64,000 nt of DNA, from NCBI RefSeq assembly GCF_039621805.1, contig NZ_CP155075.1, forward strand, positions 744,001 to 808,000, given 5' to 3'. This stretch comes from Paraburkholderia sp. PREW-6R (GTDB taxonomy: Bacteria; Pseudomonadota; Gammaproteobacteria; Burkholderiales; Burkholderiaceae). This document shows positions 36,702 through 44,159 of the stretch, piece after piece. The notes below the pieces were generated by a model. That model did no database searches. It saw only the letters and a program-made list of their open reading frames with translations, and was not told where the DNA came from. A program made the position numbers and the translations under genes. How positions within the stretch are numbered: position 1 is the stretch's first letter; the number at the start of each line of letters is the position of its first letter.

Positions 36702-36717
36702 ATTTAAGCGCTTAAAT
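36702..36717. promoter_or_regulatory. LacI/GalR operator 2
   Basis: ATTTAAGCGCTTAAAT, a perfect 16-bp palindrome with the same core as operator 1. The two centres are 51 bp apart, about five helical turns, so both sites face the same side of DNA and could be bridged. A third, different repeat (CTTGTGT-N6-ACACAAG) lies at 36751-36770, nearer the regulator gene. Confidence 0.85.
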
Positions 36718-36750
36718 TCGGACGGGTGATGTGGCATGGCGAGTCGTCTC

Positions 36751-36770
36751 CTTGTGTTGTGCGACACAAG
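36751..36770. repeat. Inverted repeat in the LacI-regulator promoter region
   Basis: CTTGTGT and ACACAAG flank TGTGCG, a perfect 7-bp inverted repeat 61 bp upstream of the LacI-family gene. It could be a binding site for another regulator or a hairpin in an upstream transcript. Function unknown. Confidence 0.4.
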
Positions 36771-36830
36771 TTAGCAACGCCGCGTGCAACGCGCAACATA
36801 TGAATAACAATCCCTGAATATGGGAACCGC

Positions 36831-37844
36831 ATGGTGACTCTGGTAGAAGTGGCGCGCCGGGCGCAGGTAACGGCCGCCACCGTGTCGAACGTTTTGCGCA
36901 ATCGCGACAAGGTGCGCCCCGAGACCGCGGAGCGCGTGTTGAGGGCCATCAACGAACTGGGCTACAGGCCCAATCTCAATGCGCGCGCGCTGGCGGAAGG
37001 ACGCTCGTCGATGCTCGCGTTGATGCTGTCCAACCTGGGCAACCCGTTTTATCCCGAGTTCGTCCTGTCGGCAGAGCGCGCGGCGCGGCGCGCGGGCCGC
37101 TTCCTGATGGTGTGCAACACGGACGACAACGAGGAAATCGGCCGCGCCTACCTCAACCAGATTGCCGGCACACTTGCCGACGGCGTCCTCGTGATGAACA
37201 CCGACATCGCGATCAACGAGCTCTGCGTCTCGGCTATGCATCGCGCGCCGATTCTGCTGTCCATGTGGGAGCATCCCGAGAATCCGCCGCCCCTGCCCTG
37301 CGTCGCCGTGGATTTCGCGCTCGCGGGCGCGCTCGCCGCACGCCATCTGCTCGAACTCGGGCATCGCAAGATCGGCATGCTGATAGGCGACGGCTCGGGT
37401 GGTCTGCAAGACGCGCGTTCCAGCGGATTTCGCGCAGTGCTGCGCGAGGCCGGCATAGAAGTGAAAGCGCGCGCCGCGCTGACGGTGCGCGATTCGATCG
37501 ATTCCGGCTACGCTGCCGGCATGCGGCTGATGGCGGACGCGCCAGGCCTTACGGGCCTTTTCGCCACCAACGATCTGCTCGCGATCGGCGCGGTACAGGC
37601 GCTGGTCTCACAAGGCCGGCGCGTGCCCGAAGACGTCTCCGTGATCGGCATCACCGATATCCAGCTTTGCCATCAGGTTCATCCCGCGCTGACGACGGTG
37701 ACGATCCACGCCGAAGCCGTGGCCGAACTCTCAGTGGAGAGTCTTATTCATCTCATCGACGCGCCGGGCCAGCCGCCATCCATGGTGCTCGCGCCGCCGC
37801 CGGAACTGGTGGTGCGCGCGTCGACCGGTCCACGTAAGCGGTGA
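36831..37844 (+). CDS. LacI family transcriptional regulator
   Basis: A 337-aa repressor. Seen: the N-terminal helix-turn-helix and hinge (TLVEVARRAQVTAATVSNVL, then RALAEGRSSML) and a periplasmic-binding-protein-like ligand domain with LMLSNLGNPFYPEF, TDIAIN and the GLFATNDLLAIGAVQAL block. Divergent from the beta-galactoside operon; the palindromes at 36650 and 36702 are its likely operators. The inducer is probably a beta-galactoside or galactose. Confidence 0.93.
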   Translation: MVTLVEVARRAQVTAATVSNVLRNRDKVRPETAERVLRAINELGYRPNLNARALAEGRSSMLALMLSNLGNPFYPEFVLSAERAARRAGRFLMVCNTDDNEEIGRAYLNQIAGTLADGVLVMNTDIAINELCVSAMHRAPILLSMWEHPENPPPLPCVAVDFALAGALAARHLLELGHRKIGMLIGDGSGGLQDARSSGFRAVLREAGIEVKARAALTVRDSIDSGYAAGMRLMADAPGLTGLFATNDLLAIGAVQALVSQGRRVPEDVSVIGITDIQLCHQVHPALTTVTIHAEAVAELSVESLIHLIDAPGQPPSMVLAPPPELVVRASTGPRKR

Positions 37845-38151
37845 GGTTGGCCCGGCGATAAAGGCAGCGTCGGTACGCACTGCAAGCGTCAATGCGCTGT
37901 TGTGGATCGATAATCCCCCTCCGCTGCGTCCCGCTCGAAACGAACATATGCAACGGGCTAGAGCGGCATCGATGTGGAACAGACCGCCCACTCTTTTTCA
38001 TACCGTCCGGCATGGCCGCAACATTGGCGTAGCTGTCGACTCCGGCCTTACCGGCGGACTTCTGACCGGGCGGCTTCGATAGCGAAACGCACACATGCGT
38101 CGCGTTGCCCGGGCTTCCCTCACCACCATCATCGATGGTGGACTCGCCCTT
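37845..38151. other. Intergenic region with a terminator-like hairpin
   Basis: A 307-bp spacer between the convergent LacI and DoxX-NDH-2 genes. At 38123-38141 CCACCAT and ATGGTGG flank CATCG, a perfect 7-bp stem ten bases beyond the end of the NDH-2 gene; no T tract follows. It may serve as a bidirectional terminator. No gene is seen. Confidence 0.45.
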
Positions 38152-40239
38152 TCAATCCATCGTCCTGTCTCGCGTATCACCTGTAATGAGCCGGGTGCTG
38201 CGCCGGTAGGTGAGATACGCCCAGAGCCAATCGAGAATAACGATGGCCCGGTTCCGGCCGCCGACGAGGAAGGCAATATGAATGGCGCCCCAGAACCACC
38301 ACGCGGGCTCCCCCCATACGCGAAGTTTGCCGATCTCGGCAACAGCCGCCTGACGTCCGATCGTGGCAAGACTGCCAAAATGCCGGTAGCGAAACGGCGG
38401 CGGCGGGCGCCGCCCCGCCAGACTGGCCGCGATCACGCCGGCCACATACGAGCCCTGTTGCCTGGCCGCCGGCGCGAGGCCAGGAACAACCGTGCCGCGC
38501 CATCCCAGACAGGATGCCGTGTCGCCGATTGCGTAAATCCGTTGCAGGTCCGGCACGGACAGGTCGGCGCCCACCGCAAGCCGTCCCGACGGATCAGCGG
38601 TCCGGCTCAACCATTGAGCTGCAGGCGACGCCGCCACGCCCGCCGCCCATAGCACAGTACGTGCGGCGATGCGCTGCCCCGCAACGTCGACACCATCGCT
38701 GTCGACGCCCAGCACCCGGGTGTCGAGCCTGACCTCGACCCCGAGCGCTTGCAGTGAGCGTTCTGCTGCGCCCGACAGGATAGCGGCGAAAGTGGGCAGG
38801 ATGCGCGGGCCCGACTGCAACAGGATCACGCGGGCGCGGGCCGGATCGATCTTGCGATATTCCTCGGACATCCCGTGCCGGGCCAATTCGGCGATGGCAC
38901 CTGCCAGTTCGATGCCGGTGGGACCGCCGCCAACGATCACGAAAGTCAGCCACGCGGCCCGCTCGGTCTCGCTCGCCGCGCTTTCGGCTTCCTCGAACGC
39001 ACGCAACAGGCGACTGCGCACGTCGGTCGCATCTTCAATACTCTTCAGGCCCGGTGCGAAAGGCGCCCAACCGTCCTTGCCAAAATAACTGTGGCGAGCG
39101 CCCGTCGCCAGCACCAGATAGTCGAATTTCACGGCTAGCGTACCAACGTGTACCTCGCGCGCGACGGTATCCACCCCCGTCACCTGCCCTAGCCTGACCT
39201 GAACGTTGCGCTGCCGCCGGAACAGGCTGCGGATCGGTGTGGCGATCTCGGCGGGCGACAGCGCGGCCGTCGCCACCTGGTAGAGCAGCGGCTGAAACAG
39301 ATGATGGTTGCGCTGGTCGATCAGCGTGATCCGACAGCGCGCATTGCGCAGCCCCTGCGCGGCTGCAACGCCGCCAAAGCCGCCCCCGACTACGACGACA
39401 TGCGGCAGCTCCTCCGGGGCGGAATTGTCTTCCTGCGACTTACCGCTTGCCCACCGCTCAATCAGCCAATCGACGGAAAATGCACCACCGCCTGCGACCA
39501 CTAGCACGAGAAGAAGAAGCAGCACTGCCAGCCGGTCGTCGGTCGACATGGCGATGCCGGCCACGGGCACCATCACCGCGATGACCAGCGCGGCAACACG
39601 CGTCGCACAGCCAAGCGCCAGCGCCAACGCGAGGGCCGCCGCACACCAGGCCGGGTGAATAAGAGAGGTCGCCGCGGCACCCAACATTGATTCCTGCAAC
39701 CACGAACCCGTTGGCAATCCGAAGCTAACGAGTGAGGCGGCAAGCCCGGCACGAATGACAAACTGAAGAGGCGGACCCAGGTAGCGTTCGAACCGGACAT
39801 AAAGCCCACGCGTGAAGCTTATCGGGCGAAATGGAATCCATGACACACCGCGCGCCAGAAGATTGTCCAGCGAGAGGGCCCCCGCCCCACTGACGATGAG
39901 CCACGAAAGGAGCGCGAGTTTGGCTCCCTGTGCGCCCACTGCCAGCGCACCGTGACTGTCGGCGATCGTTTCGATGAGCAGCACCAGCGCAACAGGACGG
40001 GTCAGCAGCCCCGTGGTAAGCAGCAACGGCATCACACTGTGCAGCGCTGCGTCGAGCCCGGAAGGAACATGCAGGCCGCCGGACAGACCATCATGAGGGC
40101 CCTCTGCCATGGTCATGATCTGATGCACGAAGACGACCTGTCCAAACCATATCCGGGCAAACAGCAACACCCAGGGCATACCTGGCGCGCGCAGCGCGAG
40201 GACAAAACCGCAGACACGTTTAAGGGTCTTTCGTAGCAT
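38152..40239 (-). CDS. DoxX-like membrane domain fused to type II NADH dehydrogenase (NDH-2)
   Basis: A 695-aa fusion. Residues about 1-265 are hydrophobic and contain two consecutive DoxX-like four-helix units (LFARIWFGQVVFVHQIM, then FVIRAGLAASLVSFG). From about residue 279 it is a flavoprotein: LPHVVVVGGGFGGVAAAQGL (FAD motif), LFQPLLYQVATAALSP, VIVGGGPTGIELAGAIAEL near 434 (NADH motif) and YAIGDTAS. NDH-2 passes electrons from NADH to quinone without pumping. ATG 40239 is chosen although its ribosome site is weak; a TTG at 40350 is the alternative. A SigF-type promoter lies upstream (40428-40453). The fusion is unusual. Confidence 0.9.
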   Translation of the reverse strand: MLRKTLKRVCGFVLALRAPGMPWVLLFARIWFGQVVFVHQIMTMAEGPHDGLSGGLHVPSGLDAALHSVMPLLLTTGLLTRPVALVLLIETIADSHGALAVGAQGAKLALLSWLIVSGAGALSLDNLLARGVSWIPFRPISFTRGLYVRFERYLGPPLQFVIRAGLAASLVSFGLPTGSWLQESMLGAAATSLIHPAWCAAALALALALGCATRVAALVIAVMVPVAGIAMSTDDRLAVLLLLLVLVVAGGGAFSVDWLIERWASGKSQEDNSAPEELPHVVVVGGGFGGVAAAQGLRNARCRITLIDQRNHHLFQPLLYQVATAALSPAEIATPIRSLFRRQRNVQVRLGQVTGVDTVAREVHVGTLAVKFDYLVLATGARHSYFGKDGWAPFAPGLKSIEDATDVRSRLLRAFEEAESAASETERAAWLTFVIVGGGPTGIELAGAIAELARHGMSEEYRKIDPARARVILLQSGPRILPTFAAILSGAAERSLQALGVEVRLDTRVLGVDSDGVDVAGQRIAARTVLWAAGVAASPAAQWLSRTADPSGRLAVGADLSVPDLQRIYAIGDTASCLGWRGTVVPGLAPAARQQGSYVAGVIAASLAGRRPPPPFRYRHFGSLATIGRQAAVAEIGKLRVWGEPAWWFWGAIHIAFLVGGRNRAIVILDWLWAYLTYRRSTRLITGDTRDRTMD

Positions 40240-40427
40240 GGGAATAGAACGCCCAAATATCCATGAACGGCCCAGTGTTCCACCTCGGACAGCGAACAGA
40301 CCGCCGGACGGATGCACGGAGCAAGCTGAATGACCAGGACAGCGAGCCAACAGCGCCTGCCCGCTTCCTGCTCACCACCGGAAGTGAACGGTTCTCGGAG
40401 GCCATACCGTCCACGTCCGACTGATAG

Positions 40428-40453
40428 TTCGCCTCCGGCGGCCGGACGGTTAC
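40428..40453 (-). promoter_or_regulatory. SigF-type ECF promoter for the DoxX-NDH-2 gene
   Basis: Read on the minus strand: GTAACC, 16 bp, CGAACTA. Exact match to the GTAACC-N16-CGAA motif described for Caulobacter SigF. It faces the DoxX-NDH-2 gene with an untranslated leader of about 180 nt to ATG 40239 (or about 70 nt to TTG 40350). Confidence 0.75.
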
Positions 40454-40671
40454 GGCGATCGACGAATTTTTTGCTTCGCTACTCAGATGTCAGTGCGCCA
40501 GTAGTCGCGAATCGGCGTAGCCCTCAATTTCGTTTAGCCATACCAAATAATCATGCCAAACCCAGGCCGCCAGGTCTTTACGAAACCTCGTCGGCACGCA
40601 TGCGGATCGCTCATCTCCGACGACCGGAGCCATTTCATCTTGCCGCTGTCGGCGAAACACTGCGGTGTGCT

Positions 40672-40697
40672 GTAACCGTCTGGCAAGCGGCAGCGAA
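40672..40697 (+). promoter_or_regulatory. SigF-type ECF promoter, distal copy upstream of bufA1
   Basis: CTGTAACC, 16 bp, CGAACTG. Exact match to GTAACC-N16-CGAA, 106 bp upstream of the second copy and in the same direction. Either a tandem bufA promoter or the start of an unrecognised short transcript. The surrounding 618-bp spacer (40240-40857) has no other gene I can support. Confidence 0.65.
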
Positions 40698-40777
40698 CTG
40701 CTGCATGCGGCTTGGCCGCGGCGGTTCGGGCAGATGCCAACGTTCCACAAGTCGAAAGCAAAAAAGAGCGACTCCCT

Positions 40778-40803
40778 GTAACCAGACATCGACAGCCCAC
40801 GAA
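40778..40803 (+). promoter_or_regulatory. SigF-type ECF promoter, proximal copy for bufA1
   Basis: CTGTAACC, 16 bp, CGAACTAGAT. The start codon follows 54 bp after the -10 element. The sequence around and after it closely matches the promoter of the second bufA copy at 48382, including a short GTATCC hairpin in the leader. Confidence 0.85.
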
Positions 40804-40812
40804 CTAGATCAC

Positions 40813-40829
40813 GTATCCATCACGGGTAC
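40813..40829 (+). other. Leader hairpin of bufA1
   Basis: GTATCC-ATCAC-GGGTAC forms a 6-bp stem (one G-T wobble in RNA) within the first bases of the predicted bufA1 transcript. The second bufA leader has GTATCC-N8-GGATAC at the same place. Conservation at both loci despite sequence drift suggests a role in RNA stability or translation; unproven. Confidence 0.45.
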
Positions 40830-40857
40830 CTTCCATCCCAACCACTGGAGAAATTCA

Positions 40858-41169
40858 ATGTCCGCAAAGATCACAGTCAGCTCCACCCTCCTCGCCGGCG
40901 TTGTCGCGAGCCTGCTTGCATCAGTCGCCCATGCCGCGCCACTGACACCCGCCGAAGGAGCCGCAGCGGTGGCCGCACACAAGGAGAAGTGCTACGGCGT
41001 TGCGCTGAAGGGACAAAACGACTGCGCCGCCGGCCCCGGCACAACATGTCAGGGGACTTCCGCGATGGACTTCCAGGGTAACTCGTGGAAGTTCGTTCAG
41101 GGGGGCACCTGCACGAGTATCGAAGTGCCGGGTGGCGGCCACGGTTCGCTCACCCCGTTGAAGTCCTGA
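40858..41169 (+). CDS. bufA: Bufferin precursor (DUF2282), copy 1
   Basis: A 103-aa small secreted protein. The ATG at 40858 has GGAG upstream; the frame opens much earlier only by chance. Seen: a Sec-type signal (STLLAGVVASLLASVAHAA), then a mature part with four Cys in KCYG, NDCAA, TTCQG and GTCTS, the pattern of bufferin type 1. In that family an MNIO enzyme converts core Cys residues to thiooxazoles and the exported peptide binds copper. No bufB follows here; instead a bufC relic and doxX. The mature sequence from KEKC onward is identical to that of copy 2. Confidence 0.9.
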   Translation: MSAKITVSSTLLAGVVASLLASVAHAAPLTPAEGAAAVAAHKEKCYGVALKGQNDCAAGPGTTCQGTSAMDFQGNSWKFVQGGTCTSIEVPGGGHGSLTPLKS

Positions 41170-41249
41170 TCCGGCCAACGACAAGAGGGACGGGGCGGCC
41201 ATGGGCAATGCCACGCTGACAAGTCAGTTGCCCAAACAGACTGCCCCGA

Positions 41250-41360
41250 GCTGTAGACACAGTTACGGCTGCGTTTCAGGAAGCCCCGTCCTTCGATCTC
41301 CAGGCCAACCTGGCAGGGATGATCTCAGCCAGCGTGCTTAACGCGGTCCAACATGGAGAT
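41250..41360 (+). pseudogene. bufC relic (3' end only)
   Basis: Frame from about 41250 reads AVDTVTAAFQEAPSFDLQAN and continues LAGMISASVLNAVQHGD. The intact BufC at 49718-50497 ends AFHEAPSFDIQANLAGMLSA, then GVLTGIRHAD. So the last about 35 codons of a bufC gene survive between bufA1 and doxX, with the stop lost. Just after bufA1 the GGGGCGGCCATG at 41192-41203 also matches the bufB start region of the intact locus (GGGAGCGGCCATG). An internal deletion of most of bufB and bufC explains this. Confidence 0.8.
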
Positions 41361-41367
41361 AACAAAG

Positions 41368-41871
41368 ATGTCGAACCAACAACACGTAAAATTGCCGTTT
41401 CCAGGCGTGGTCACATCCGCGATCAGCACGGTGAGGCGGCTGATCCAGCGGCTTGCACAACCCTGGCTCGTTCAACTCGTGCTGCGGCTTGCTCTGGCTG
41501 TGCCGTTCTGGAAGTCGGGCATTCTCAAATGGCACGGCTTCCTTCAACTGAACGATACGGCGATCGACCTGTTCACGGACGAGTTCAAATTGCATCTTCC
41601 AGGCGGTCCGTATCCGTTTCCCGCCCCGGCTGTTTTCGCGTTTCTGTCGGGACTCGGCGAAGTGACATTCCCGGTGCTGCTCGTGCTGGGCTTTGGAACC
41701 CGCTTTGCGGCAGCCGGACTGATATTGATGACCTGCATCGTCGAATTGACTGTACCGGACGGCTGGCCCATCCATCTGACCTGGTTGGCGATGGCATTGG
41801 CGATTGCAGCCTGGGGGCCTGGCCTGATATCGATCGACTATCTGCTTGGCGACAGGTTGCCGAGGTCGTGA
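41368..41871 (+). CDS. DoxX family membrane protein (bufferin operon type, BufD-like)
   Basis: A 167-aa inner-membrane protein with four hydrophobic segments. Start at ATG 41368 (MSNQQHVKLPF), 9 bp after GGAG; ATG 41353 is in-frame but falls inside the bufC relic. Seen: LALAVPFWKSGILKWHGFLQLN, GPYPFPAPAVFAFLSGLGEVTFPVLLVLGFGTR in segments, and the C-terminal GLISIDYLL. These are typical of the DoxX protein that ends bufABCD operons. It is co-oriented with bufA1 and likely still transcribed from the bufA1 promoter. Its role in the bufferin system is not settled. Confidence 0.88.
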   Translation: MSNQQHVKLPFPGVVTSAISTVRRLIQRLAQPWLVQLVLRLALAVPFWKSGILKWHGFLQLNDTAIDLFTDEFKLHLPGGPYPFPAPAVFAFLSGLGEVTFPVLLVLGFGTRFAAAGLILMTCIVELTVPDGWPIHLTWLAMALAIAAWGPGLISIDYLLGDRLPRS

Positions 41872-42171
41872 TCGGGTGCTTTCAGCATGCCAACTTCGAT
41901 CGCGCCGAGGCTGCCGCCGCCTGCGAACACAGAAGCGGTCAAGCCGCGTGGCACGGATAAAGCCGGATAGGCGGACATGTCTGGCTCTGCTGCCTTGCAA
42001 TACCGTATCCGTCCTCCATGACTGATCCTATACTGCCCGGCTCATGTCGTCCGGAACTTGCTTTGCACATTCCACGAGACGTGCGTCACATCACGGTCTT
42101 CCGTAGCCTTGTCGCGAACGCGAACGGATTGTGCCTCGACAATCCGTTCGCCTTGCTAGTGGCTGCCTTCT
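41872..42171. other. Intergenic region between convergent doxX and DUF4148 genes
   Basis: A 300-bp spacer. Nothing gene-like; it contains the strong hairpin at 42120-42151 listed separately. Confidence 0.4.
42120..42151. terminator. Perfect 13-bp hairpin, probable bidirectional terminator
   Basis: GCGAACGGATTGT and ACAATCCGTTCGC flank the 6-base loop GCCTCG. It lies 20 bp past the end of the DUF4148 gene and in the spacer between two convergent genes. No T tract follows on either strand, so it may act as an mRNA 3' stabiliser rather than as a classical terminator. Confidence 0.55.
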
Positions 42172-42417
42172 TTAGCGGCGGATGAAATTCGGTGTGCCGC
42201 CAGGCCCATACGGATCGGGATTGCCAAAACGCGGGATGGTACCGTTCATGCGAGCTTGAGCCAGTTCCTCGCGCACCTGCTCGCGAGTCTTCGGAGCTTG
42301 ATTCGATTCTGCCGGCATTGCGCTTCCGTCAGCGTTCTGCACAGGTTGCGCACTCGCCAGCGGCGACCTGCCGAGCGTTGCCACGGCCATGACAATCACC
42401 AACTTGTTCAGTTTCAC
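42172..42417 (-). CDS. Small periplasmic DUF4148 protein
   Basis: An 81-aa secreted protein. Signal peptide about 23 residues (KLVIVMAVATLGRSPLASA before QPVQNADG). The mature part has TREQVREELAQARMNGTIPR, the DUF4148 core, and a Gly/Pro-rich tail PYGPGGTPNFIRR. No Cys. DUF4148 proteins are common in Burkholderiaceae and of unknown function. A SigF-type promoter at 42544-42569 points to it, with a leader of about 120 nt, so it belongs to the metal-stress group here. Confidence 0.85.
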   Translation of the reverse strand: MKLNKLVIVMAVATLGRSPLASAQPVQNADGSAMPAESNQAPKTREQVREELAQARMNGTIPRFGNPDPYGPGGTPNFIRR

Positions 42418-42755
42418 GATATTCTCCCAACAGGGTATCGATCGACCTGCCCGAAGGCCAACCCATCCTGGCGCGTCAGGTCGTCCGGAGTTACCGGTGT
42501 CGATCGCTCAAGCACAGGCTTATGTCTGCGCTTCATCAGGTATTTCGCCTATTGGCCCGGGCTGGTTACAGAACAGACAAGAACTAAAGTGGGGTTCGTT
42601 TATACGGCATCGGGCCTTCAGCACGCACCTCGGCGCGGCGCTGGCCGATCAGCTACGCATCTTTTCATGACAGCGTTTTCCCTGCGAGCCGCGCGAACGC
42701 AACGCTGCTGAATCGCGGCAACGATACCCTGCGCCGCGGTGCAGCCGTCGCGCTT
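42418..42755. other. Intergenic region upstream of the DUF4148 gene
   Basis: A 338-bp spacer between the DUF4148 start and the end of ccdA (both on the minus strand). It contains the SigF-type promoter at 42544-42569. Short open frames here on either strand show no recognisable product. Confidence 0.4.
42544..42569 (-). promoter_or_regulatory. SigF-type ECF promoter for the DUF4148 gene
   Basis: Minus strand: CTGTAACC, 16 bp, CGAAATA. Exact match to GTAACC-N16-CGAA, 127 bp upstream of the start codon of the DUF4148 gene. Confidence 0.75.
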
Positions 42756-43484
42756 TTATAGGGATGTTGTCAGCGTAGTAAGCCAGGCTGGACTGACGGA
42801 CAGAAGAACGGTTTCCAACTGACGGTCGAAGCCGGTGATGACGATCGTTCCCATGACAACGAAAAGAGCCCCGAGCGTCCAGCGGGCCGTCTTGCCCCAC
42901 GCGGCAAGTGTGCCTCGCACCTTCAGGAGCGATACTCTCGAGATCGTTCCGAGCAGGACGAGCGGCAGTGCCGCACCCAGGCCGAACAGCGCCATCAGGA
43001 TCGCGATTTGACCGAGGTCCTGACCTTGTGCCGCCAGCGACGTTGCCGCCCCCAGCGTCGGCCCGACACAGGGGGTCCAGACGAACCCCAGCAATAGCCC
43101 GATCATCGTTTGCCCGAGCAAACCGTTGCCTTTCACATCGTCGAGCGCCTGCTGGCCCCTCGCACCGACGACGGAACTCAGCCGGGAAAAAACCTTTTGA
43201 AGGGTGCCCGATAGCATGACAAGGCCAAAAAAGACCATCAGGCTCGCCGCCCCGCGTCGAAGAATCTCAGGGTCCAGTCCAGCTGACGCTCCGAGGGTGG
43301 CGAGAAATAGGCCGACGCCCGCAAATGAAATGGCGAGGCCCGCTGCCAGCGCGACGATGCCGAACCGATGTTTAGCCAACGCTGAGGTCGCGAGTATCGG
43401 GAGTAGCGGCAGCACACAGGGGGACAGCACTGACGCCGACCCGGCGACGAGACTCAACCCATACGTTGCAGCAGTGAATTGCAT
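42756..43484 (-). CDS. ccdA: CcdA/DsbD-type transmembrane thiol-electron carrier
   Basis: A membrane protein of about 242 aa with six hydrophobic segments. Seen: the two conserved Cys-Pro motifs SVLSPCVLPLLP near residue 20 and VWTPCVGPTLGAATSLA near residue 140, the redox pair that carries electrons across the inner membrane. ATG 43484 overlaps the upstream stop by one base (TGATG); a GTG at 43487 is the alternative. It is translationally coupled to the periplasmic thioredoxin gene, its probable partner. Confidence 0.9.
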   Translation of the reverse strand: MQFTAATYGLSLVAGSASVLSPCVLPLLPILATSALAKHRFGIVALAAGLAISFAGVGLFLATLGASAGLDPEILRRGAASLMVFFGLVMLSGTLQKVFSRLSSVVGARGQQALDDVKGNGLLGQTMIGLLLGFVWTPCVGPTLGAATSLAAQGQDLGQIAILMALFGLGAALPLVLLGTISRVSLLKVRGTLAAWGKTARWTLGALFVVMGTIVITGFDRQLETVLLSVSPAWLTTLTTSL

Positions 43485-43873
43485 CACAGAGCCTGTTCAA
43501 ACACGGCCCGGATGGCGGCCTCCTGGGTCTGCCCGGTCGAACGCGCCACTTCGTGGCCGTCCTTGAAAACAACGAAGGTCGACTGCTGGGTGACCTTGAG
43601 TTCTCTTTTCAGTTTCGTTTCCGCATCATAGTCTGCGATGAAAATGGTCACCTGCTTCAGCTTGGGGTCGGCAGACAGACGGTCGACGATCGGCTTCTGA
43701 ACCCGACAGGTTGGACACCAGGTAGCATGCAGATACACAACCGCGGGTCGCCCTGACGACACGGTCTGATCGAAGCTTGCCTGAGTAAATGGCACTTCAC
43801 CCGCGAACGTGCCGGCTGACGCCGCCAGCAACGCTGCGCCTACGATGTGTTTAACGAATCGTATCCGGTTCAT
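43484..43873 (-). CDS. Periplasmic thioredoxin-like protein
   Basis: A 129-aa protein: signal peptide of about 24 residues (KHIVGAALLAASAGTFAG), then a thioredoxin fold with the active site HATWCPTCRVQKP and the strand QSTFVVFKDGHEV; a Thr replaces the usual cis-Pro there. Start at ATG 43873 after AAGGGTC; the frame to 43945 runs through the promoter. It likely receives electrons from CcdA and reduces thiols in the periplasm, possibly the Cys of bufferins or of the YkgJ protein's partners. A SigF-type promoter lies 57 bp upstream. Confidence 0.9.
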   Translation of the reverse strand: MNRIRFVKHIVGAALLAASAGTFAGEVPFTQASFDQTVSSGRPAVVYLHATWCPTCRVQKPIVDRLSADPKLKQVTIFIADYDAETKLKRELKVTQQSTFVVFKDGHEVARSTGQTQEAAIRAVFEQAL

Positions 43874-43929
43874 GATTAGACCCTTTTGGCGTTTAGAAAG
43901 AGAAGTCACTGTCGCTACTCCAATCCTAG

Positions 43930-43955
43930 TTCGGATATTCGGCAATCCCGGTTAC
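43930..43955 (-). promoter_or_regulatory. SigF-type ECF promoter for the thioredoxin-ccdA operon
   Basis: Minus strand: CTGTAACC, 16 bp, CGAACTAGGA. Exact match to GTAACC-N16-CGAA, 57 bp upstream of the thioredoxin start. Confidence 0.85.
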
Positions 43956-44047
43956 AGCGCCGCTCGAATCTGCCGCACGCCTGTTCGCCGTTGCCGATGG
44001 TTCGCATAGACGTCCAGTGAAGCGGCGGTCTATTTCGCATTCTCGAT

Positions 44048-44073
44048 GTAACCAAAGCGCGCTTCAGGCCGAA
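44048..44073 (+). promoter_or_regulatory. SigF-type ECF promoter for the YkgJ-type gene
   Basis: GTAACC, 16 bp, CGAACTAGAA. It is back to back with the thioredoxin promoter, 92 bp away. It shows that the start of the next gene is more likely 44160 than 44088, which would leave almost no leader. Confidence 0.85.
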
Positions 44074-44159
44074 CTAGAACATTATCGATGGTGGCCGAAG
44101 CGGGGCTGCCTTACATTTCCCTTTGTGTTTCTGTCCATTTGGTGGAATCCGAGCTCGAC

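Noticed and set aside
40490..40800. Minus-strand open frames in the spacer upstream of bufA1
   Set aside because: They run through two plus-strand promoters, have no ribosome site and resemble no family.
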